NCBI GenBank assembly: GCA_960531495.1
Contig: OY482860.1
Span: forward strand, 17,608,462-17,672,461
Reading direction: 5' to 3'
DNA from: Zeus faber
Lineage: Eukaryota > Chordata > Actinopteri > Zeiformes > Zeidae
DNA length: 64,000 nucleotides
The position numbers and the translations under genes are program-made. This document shows positions 57,393 to 64,000 of this stretch, piece after piece; positions within the stretch are counted from its first letter, which is position 1, and the number at the start of each line of letters is the position of its first letter. The notes beneath the pieces were generated by a model. That model was not told where the DNA came from, did not search any database, and saw only the letters and a list, made by a program, of their open reading frames with translations.

Positions 57393-58787
57393 TTGTCCAC
57401 AGCTTAACCTGCATTGTCGTGCATTTCTAAAATTGCCAGGAGCAGCCAAATAAGTTGTAAAAAGCTTTGTAAAAAGAAAATTAGATTTTTTTCAGACTCA
57501 TGCTTTTGTGGATTTTTTTTTATCTCAATGTATTTTCAAAACCGAGTTTGACTTGTAAATAGTAGAAAAATGTTTTATCGTGGAGTGAAATATTTAGATT
57601 ACATAGGGAAACACAATTCACTTACCCAGATGCTAAACAACGCTTAACGAGGCCGATCACTCGTTTCCTTTAAAGCCACCGTCCTGAAGATCATTCCTCC
57701 ATATTCCATGTGATGTGAAGTCACAATGTGAAACCATTTTAATAGAGTTCAACCATTAAATCGTACTACTTTTACACACACACACACGGAGACATCATTT
57801 AGAGGGGTGTCATTTAGGGGGTGTGTACCAACGTATACCACCGAAGAAGTCATGCTGACGTCACTTCCGTAAACAAGCCGAGGATCCGGTTTCACTTGTC
57901 TGTGAAAACTTTTGTCTCCGTATTGTTATGAATTACGAGACGCAGATGGCAGAAGATCTAAATCATATTGCGGACCCTAATCTGATGAATGCGATCCAAG
58001 CCAGTGTAAGCAGCACATACTGGACTTTATTTTCTGCGTTGATAGTCAGCGGAGACAGCGATGCTGAAACTGATACCGGCGTTATCCTGGACTTGGAGAT
58101 TATTTAAAACAACGGATTTCAACCTGAATATGACGATGAAACAGAATATTTTCAAGAACCACCGGCGACACGACCGTTGTTGTTACAACCGAAGAAGTTG
58201 ATGACTTGATGAAGTCCCTAGAGGTTGGTGATGCAGATTATGAACAGGTAGTAATGCACAAGATTCTCAAGTTTACCTGCAAATGCAGCCAGGGGTGAAA
58301 AGAAAATTAAAAGAGGCAGCCCCAAACAGGCTCTCAGAGTGTAACTAGGGTAGGGTTGGGGTTAGCCCACATAATAACTCCAACAAATTTGAAGATATTT
58401 GGCATACACGTATTAATATATTAAATTACACACCAAGGCTGATATACAGAGGCTGATATTATTGATACTTGATTGATATTCCATGTTTATAAAACATCTA
58501 TATTCTTACTGTTAAATAAAAGCATTTTTAAAAACAGAAGATGTTGTGTGTTGATGCATCGTTCAACATTCCCGCAAAGCACAAGAACAATGTATGAGAT
58601 TTCCTAAAGGCGATATCAGAATCACAGTTTGCCACACCCTTGTCATTAACAAGTCATAGCTTTAAAAATGTTTCCTTGAATTGCACAAGTGACACCTTGT
58701 TTTGAAGCTCTTATTCTTCACCTTTAAATGATGTGAAAAAAAAAGTCAAAAGCCACCAAATGTACCTAAAGTCTGCGGTGGCTCACA
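57393..58787 (+). mobile_element. TGTGACCC element, copy 4 (about 1395 bp)
   Basis: The left end is degraded (tgtccacagc, then cattgtcgtgcatttct as in the others). The right end, read inward, is TGTGAGCCACCGCAGA, followed by TA (58788-58789). It has the shared upstream region, the CRE/ETS motif at 57856-57869, and the ORF start ATG at 57928 (MNYETQMAEDLNHIAD). The frame shifts after about 25 codons. It retains the longest interior: both the block seen only in copy 3 and the ttaaataaaagc block of copies 1 and 2. Confidence 0.88.
57856..57869 (+). promoter_or_regulatory. CRE/ETS-like motif upstream of element ORF (copy 4)
   Basis: TGACGTCACTTCCG, identical to the site in copy 2 and at the same distance (about 60 bases) from the ORF start. 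Confidence 0.6.
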
Positions 58788-58789
58788 TA

Positions 58790-59548
58790 TGGGTCACAAG
58801 ATGCCGCCTCTAGCTATTAGCAATAGCATGTAGGCAGAGCAGGGCCGGACTGAAAAAATTCTTCAAGCCGGGAAATATAGAGCAAAATATAGCCTCAGTC
58901 AGAAAAATACTTCTGTTTGCAGCATTCTGGTGAATTCTAGTGCATGTGAATCACAAACCAATGAGCCAACAACTGCTTTGTACAAAGGTGCGGGTCTCAA
59001 ACTAGAGGAAGTGTGTGAGATGCAAAAAAAAAAAAAAAATTACAAATTAACATATATACAACAGCTTTATTTATTTCATTTCAATGAACAACTATGAGTT
59101 GACACAAAGGGTATCAAATCTGGGTCTAGTGTATAGGAGGAGACTCGCTACACTATGCACACCACACCTCAGTTAGTGTGTTCATACATACTGTATATAT
59201 ATACCCTCGGTAGTGGTCAGGTTTGTGGCACTACATTCATTTCATTAGCAGATGGCGATATTCATTTCCTTTAAATTACGCTCCGAGTAATGAACCCATT
59301 TTCAGCACAGTGTGCTATGTAAACCTTAATGCTTCAGAAAGCTTCATTTCAAATCCCTACTTGACAGTTAGTGTTATGGAACTATCATGCCGCTGCAACT
59401 AGAAGCACTGGCATGTCCGTTGCAGGCAAAGCTTTTTATTCTTTCTTTTTGCGGGCATTTAGCAGGCCAGCTGGGAGAACTCTGGTTGCTCCGGATGGCC
59501 AGTCCGAGGCAGAGTGATATCAAGGACATGAATGCAGGTGGAGAAGTG
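58790..59548. other. unassigned; partly repeat-poor
   Basis: A poly-A run lies at 59022-59039. 59230-59548 has balanced composition and no repeat similarity, so it could be conserved non-coding DNA. No exon recognised. Confidence 0.35.
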
Positions 59549-59563
59549 GTTGCCCATGGCAAC
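59549..59563. promoter_or_regulatory. palindromic RFX X-box
   Basis: GTTGCC-CAT-GGCAAC: two perfect half-sites with a 3-base spacer, the form bound by RFX-family factors that control ciliary and some neural genes. It lies in repeat-poor sequence, and no promoter or exon is visible next to it. By sequence alone it could be an enhancer site or a chance match. Confidence 0.5.
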
Positions 59564-60082
59564 AGTCATTATTAACAGACAGTGGTAATTTTTCAGAAAT
59601 AACTGACCGCTGATTGCCGCTATTGACCAATGAGAGTATTCCACTGAGACGCGTAATAAATATTATTATAGAGTTAAGTATTTGTAGTTCTTGCCAGATC
59701 ACAAAAGTCAAAATGTGCACACACACACACACATACCCAAAAGTGGAAGTGGAAGGCATCATCAGTACATCACATACACACATACACACACACACACACA
59801 CCTGCATTGTTTTGGATCATCCATCGCCATGGGAACCGGCTCAACGTCCATCACAGATTGGTGTTCTGGTTTTCCCTCCGGGCCAGAGGCAGCAGGCAGC
59901 GTCCGCGACCTCGCCAGCCCATGCTGTCCAAAACAAACCTTTTATCCAACACTCCAGGGCCCGAGCCACACAATTGCCTTTCCATCAATGTGGAGATTCA
60001 ACTGAGGGGGCTCTGATTGTGACCAAGATATAGATACCCCGCAACATTTGGCATTGATAAGAAAACCTAGCCATATGCATTG
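59564..60082. other. unassigned, with CA-rich strips
   Basis: CA-rich strips at 59718-59735 and 59774-59802. 59803-60030 is balanced and repeat-poor. No gene recognised. Confidence 0.4.
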
Positions 60083-60087
60083 TTGAC

Positions 60088-60383
60088 TGTGGTGTGGGGA
60101 TGATGTGGTTTAAGTAGCCACACCTGACCTGGATCTAGATAATTGGGGACCCAGAAACAGAGTGGCTACATACCTGCTGCTTGTTGGTTTGCTCATTAGA
60201 CCAACAAACAACCAACAGGTAAAACCCTCATCCCCACACACACTCAGGAGAGGAGCCCCTGTCATGACACATCTCTATCTGCTCCTGGGATAATTCCAAC
60301 TAGCCATCTCTCTACAATAAACAGGTGTGGTCTGTGCCTCTGAAACGGCACTTGGTTGGCGTGTGGTAGTCGAAACTGCCACA
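60088..60383 (+). mobile_element. solo LTR with 5-bp target duplication
   Basis: 296 bp beginning tgtggtgtgggg and ending ctgccaca. It is flanked by ttgac on both sides (60083-60087 and 60384-60388), the typical 5-bp duplication of LTR elements. It carries acaataaaca near its end and aligns throughout with the LTR at 39611-39901. No primer site or internal sequence follows, so the internal part was removed by LTR-LTR recombination. Confidence 0.93.
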
Positions 60384-60388
60384 TTGAC

Positions 60389-60789
60389 CAGGAGATATTT
60401 TAAGTGAATTTTGTCAAGTAGGTACGACCAATTTCTCTGCCACTGCTTTAAGAAAGTATCTTGGACAAAATATTTGTTCATTTGAAGCCAGGTCGTTCGC
60501 CATATTGTTTGAATAGTTTGAATTGTTTGAAAAATGTGGAAAGAAAATAAAAATCCAATGGTCTGCTGTAATTGCTTTGAAATGCTCTGATACATGAAAT
60601 ACAGTTAACTACAGCACAATAAAGTCCAGAGAAAATAAAGTCCCACCATAAAATACAAACAAATTGAATGTGTGTTCTGACAAATAAACTGGGCGAAACT
60701 CAATTTCCCATTGGTTTAATGGCCAAGATGCCATGCAAATTCATCCCAGGGCTACACCAACCTTGATGCATACTATACTATACTGTATA
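60389..60789. other. unassigned spacer
   Basis: Nothing recognised; a short ttgaatag/ttgaattg word repeats near 60508-60530. Confidence 0.35.
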
Positions 60790-61375
60790 TTGAGGAGGCT
60801 GATGATGCTTTGCAGGACTGTTTTGAAACAACAGACTGGGAAGCGAGTCACATAGAGACGACATTGATCGTCTTTCACATTGCACATTGCATCTCGAATT
60901 ACATTAACTCCTGTGTGGAAAATACTGTACCAACTCGGAGGGTGCAGTGTTTTCCCAACAACAACCCTTGCGTTACAAGTAACCTAAAGGCCCTCCTCGA
61001 TGACAAGAAGAGAGCCTTCAGGTCTGGTGACAAGGAAGAACTGAAGTGGGTGCAGAAGCTCAAAGAGAGGCTGAAGAAGGGCAGGGACAGCTACGAAGAT
61101 TGAGAACAGCCTACGAGACACAAGAGAGGTGTGGAACAGCGTGAGGAAGATCGTCGGCTACAAGTAGGCTAACGACTTGATACGGCTGGAGATCTGGAAA
61201 GGACCAACAAGGTGAATCAGTTCTTCAACAGGTTTGACTCTGGGTCTCATTGCCCCCCCCCCCCCCCCATCTCCACCAATGACTCTCCACTATGTCCTCC
61301 TTCTCCTACTCCTCTCCCCAGCTCCTTCAGCCCTGCTCAGTTACTGGACCAGCCCTACAGGACTAGCATCAGCTA
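60790..61375 (+). pseudogene. LINE fragment: linker between endonuclease and reverse transcriptase (CR1/Rex1-like)
   Basis: The plus-strand frame 60810-61103 shows DCFETTDWEA, YINSCVENTVPTRRVQCFPN, NNPCVTSNLKALLDDKKRAF, RSGDKEELKWVQKLKERLKK. This linker is known from fish CR1/Rex1-like LINEs. After a shift, NQFFNRFDSGS continues it to 61245, followed by a C run and a Pro-rich strip. It has no catalytic residues. Confidence 0.8.
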
Positions 61376-61630
61376 CGGGAGGGGGCTCATTACCGCTGCT
61401 CACTGCCGACCGGAAAGCGCCGCGGGCCGGGGAGAGAGGGGAGGAAGTGCCGGCGCTCATGCTGTACGATTGGCTGTTCGTGTAATGTGTTTTTTTCTCT
61501 GCTGTACGATTGGCTGTTGGCCTCGTGTCTTTGTAGATAAATAAAATAAATCTCATGAATCTATCACGGTTATCGTGGAAGATTTTTATCGTGAAAATCA
61601 TCAAGATCGTTTTATTGCCCAGCCCTAGGA
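61376..61630. mobile_element. inserted repeat ending in a TAGGGCTGGGC-type terminus
   Basis: Ends ttattgcccagccctag; reverse complement TAGGGCTGGGCAATAAAACG, a terminal motif common to vertebrate DNA transposons. It interrupts the LINE. A short internal duplication gctgtacgattggctgtt occurs at 61459 and 61500. No matching left terminus is visible. Confidence 0.5.
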
Positions 61631-61735
61631 CTGGAGTCCCCTTATCTCCAGTTTACATCCAGGGTGAGGACGTGGAGGTGGTCTAGAGCTACTGTGTCAC
61701 CTTGCACACTGTGGAGGGGATGGCCAATTGGAGGA
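61631..61735 (+). pseudogene. LINE fragment, C-terminal piece
   Basis: Plus-strand words for IQGEDVEVV followed by a short tail, the region after the polymerase palm in the same LINE type as 60790-61375. The palm itself is missing. Confidence 0.5.
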
Positions 61736-63250
61736 CGATTCAAAAAAAAGGTTAAATGAATGTGAAGAGTATGATCTTGTTCACAGTATTCCAGAGGCGT
61801 GTGCTACTTATAAATGCACAACACCTTTCCCGTCTGGAATTATGGGAGCAGGCGCTGGTGAATACACGTCAGTCAAGACTAGTTTAATGATGCGCTAACT
61901 GACGCAAATCCCAATCATCTTTAAATGTATAATCTCAACCCAAATGGACTTCTTTGACAGCCTCTGCATCAAGCCTCCTTGATCACACAACATGAATTTA
62001 AAATGTCCTGTTCAAAGATATTGTTGTTTTCGATGATTGCATTTATAAGTCTCCTATAGCTCACAAAAATGTCATTTAAAGTGGTAATCCATCAGATCAT
62101 CTGTGTTGGGTCCCAGAACTCCAGCCGACTGCCTTTCACTTCCTGCAAGTCAAAGTCAGCTAAATAATCTTACGGAAAATCACTTTAATGAACAAAATAT
62201 CAATATTTAAGAATCGACAGTTGTCACAAAATGCTAAGCAACAAGAATGAGGACAAGAATTGATTAACCTTTACAAACAAAGAACATCAGTTGTCGGAAT
62301 GCATGAATCAGTGCATATTTTACCATTGTAAATAAATGATCCAAAGAGACATGTACTCTTATTCATACGTTTACTGAATAGTAGCTACACATGAACCTTA
62401 AGACCGAATTCTAGCACATGACGCTTGACACGTGCAGAAAGTTGAGATCTATACTTTCACCTGCTCAGATCATATTTGTTGTTGTCTCAACCATACTCAA
62501 TATCAACTTTGAATTATTGAAAATGGAGAGTGACCCTACAAAGCAATCACTGAGTTCAAACTCTGAAAGTCTTACATTAATATGATGATGCAGTGTTGTA
62601 TCTTTGGATGTTGGTACTCCTCTGAAGGCTCAGAGCTGGAGGCTTGGCGTCCATCTTGTGTCAGTAAAAAGCCCTTAGAGACCTAACTGTGAAGAAGCAC
62701 AGTCATAAACTCAAACTCTGTGTTATTCTCTTCATGAAGAAAACCATTCACCCAGAAAGAAACCTGACATTTACTGTACCGTCAGACTGATAAAATCATT
62801 CCTTCGAAGGTGATCTGGCGGCCGCCTCTTTTCATTAGCTGCTTCATGTCGCACTTTCAACTTCTGTCACCCGCTGGTCAAAGCCATTCACCCTAATCAA
62901 TCTGTTTTTGATTTGCTTGAGTAAACCTGTCTGTACAGAAAGGCACAAGCAAACATTCCCTCAGCCGCATTTTATGAAGTCGCCATTTATGCAGTAGATC
63001 TTTTGATTGGGGCGGAATATTGATCGTATTTTACGCTCCCCTTTACCTCGATGTTCCATCAATGCTTCTAAGCCCACGGGCGATTTCTGTATTGGCTGAT
63101 GGAGGTGGCATTTTGGAGAAACATGTTTTGGTTCTCACCAAATTGTGCCTCTGCCATTGTGTCTTCAGGGTCAACAACAGCCCTCATTTGTGAACGGATT
63201 AAAAAAAAAAAAAAAATTTAAATCGAATTTCAAAAACACAGCATTGGCCT
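61736..63250. other. repeat-poor sequence, candidate conserved non-coding region
   Basis: No repeats recognised. 62800-63180 has balanced composition with AT-hook/homeobox-like words (cctaatcaatctg, ttttgattggggcg, tattggctgatgga). No exon with acceptable splice sites seen. A T/A run lies at 63200-63218. Confidence 0.4.
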
Positions 63251-63268
63251 CTCTCTCTCTCTCTCTCG
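63251..63268. repeat. short (CT)n
   Basis: Nine CT units inside otherwise repeat-poor DNA. Confidence 0.9.
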
Positions 63269-64000
63269 GAGCGACAGATAACAAAGAAGGAGAGTGTGTT
63301 TGGTATATTTATGAGGCAGCCAGCTCAGCGATGCCTGGAGGGGCCCGGTGCCAATGGCCGCCCATTTCCCCCCGGGAGACATTACACTGACAGGGCAATA
63401 TGGGGATGCTGAATCGCACGCAAGCACAAATGGGCGGAGAGAGAGAAAAAAAAACGAGTGTGTAGCTTTGTGTCTGTATCGATGTGTTTCTGTGTGTGTG
63501 CGTGCAGCCCAGTGGTAATAATATTATTGAATTTAAGAACTGCATTTGACACGCCGCCCAAATGATGACTGTGTCTTCCATGAACATCGGCGGCTCCAAT
63601 TTCATCCAGAAGGTTGTTAATCTATTTTTCCCTTATTGTTGCTGAGTGCAATATCTGCTTTAGGGCAGTTTAAGTCCCTGATTGAGATTTGGGGGGTGGG
63701 GGTTCTCAGCTGAATTGGTCCCGGCGCTTGTGCCCGTACACAAGCATTTGTAGACGTTTAAATGTTTTAGAAGGTGAGGTTGCTATCTTTATTTTAGTTT
63801 TTAGCCAAAACGTATTAAGAAAAATAAACACGTTGTGGTTTGCATTGAAGAAAATGGTAAACGAGAAGTTCATGGTGTACTTATGTTTCTTATTGCCTGT
63901 TTTAACTGTTTCTAGCTACCTAGCGTGCTGACCAACTGAATGATTGGCACCGGTGCCGCCTACTTCATAAAGAGATTCCAATTCCGGATTCACCGATAAC
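63269..64000. other. unassigned, repeat-poor
   Basis: 63300-63620 is balanced and free of recognised repeats; 63690-64000 holds a 5'-open frame without known domain (63689-63931). Nothing supportable as a gene. Confidence 0.35.

Overview
The window looks like ordinary nuclear DNA of a ray-finned fish, most likely a teleost. The evidence is the repeat content: CR1/L2-group LINEs, an L1-clade LINE, Tc1-like and hAT DNA transposons, a Ty3/gypsy element with a SCAN-like Gag, an endogenous retrovirus fragment and long CA/CT/GATA/TA microsatellites. There is no bacterial gene organisation, CRISPR, rRNA or functional tRNA gene. I found no convincing host protein-coding exon. The window is best read as intergenic or deep intronic sequence filled with decayed mobile elements; all recognised transposon genes are broken.

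Layout. 0-11 kb: a minus-strand L2-type LINE cut by the window edge, microsatellites, a 5'-truncated L1 3' end, an internally deleted Tc1-like transposon, then a second minus-strand L2 with duplicated 3' ends and a nested 79/93-bp tandem repeat. 12-16 kb: pieces of minus-strand gypsy elements (Gag, protease, integrase) and a gypsy-like LTR end. 17-19.3 kb: a hAT-type palindromic end, a SINE-like repeat, and a 429-bp head-to-tail duplication starting exactly at the SINE tail. 21.8-26.8 kb: more L1 3' ends, a 460-bp Tc1 chimera with ends from two families, and an L1 ORF2 pseudogene with its YADD motif and A-tail. 27.06-29.75 kb: a complete-length but broken hAT transposon with a perfect 8-bp target-site duplication, itself invaded by an L1 3' end. 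30.4-32.8 kb: a plus-strand L2 with esterase, endonuclease and reverse transcriptase remnants. 33.4-36.8 kb: an endogenous retrovirus remnant (integrase and putative envelope) interrupted by an LTR-like insert. 37-40 kb: a long hairpin, a SINE, and an LTR followed by a tRNA-Lys-type primer binding site.

47-58.8 kb: the most interesting region. Four parallel copies of one element lie here. The better preserved copies are 1.27-1.40 kb, end in TGTGACCCACCGC-type inverted repeats, are flanked by TA, carry a CRE/ETS-like motif just upstream of a small acidic reading frame, and have AATAAA downstream. I cannot assign them to a known superfamily. A diverged relative may lie at 14.5 kb on the other strand.

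59-64 kb: a solo LTR with a 5-bp duplication, a further LINE fragment, and repeat-poor DNA that may contain conserved non-coding elements. The features do not form a pathway; the window records successive insertions, nesting and local rearrangement.
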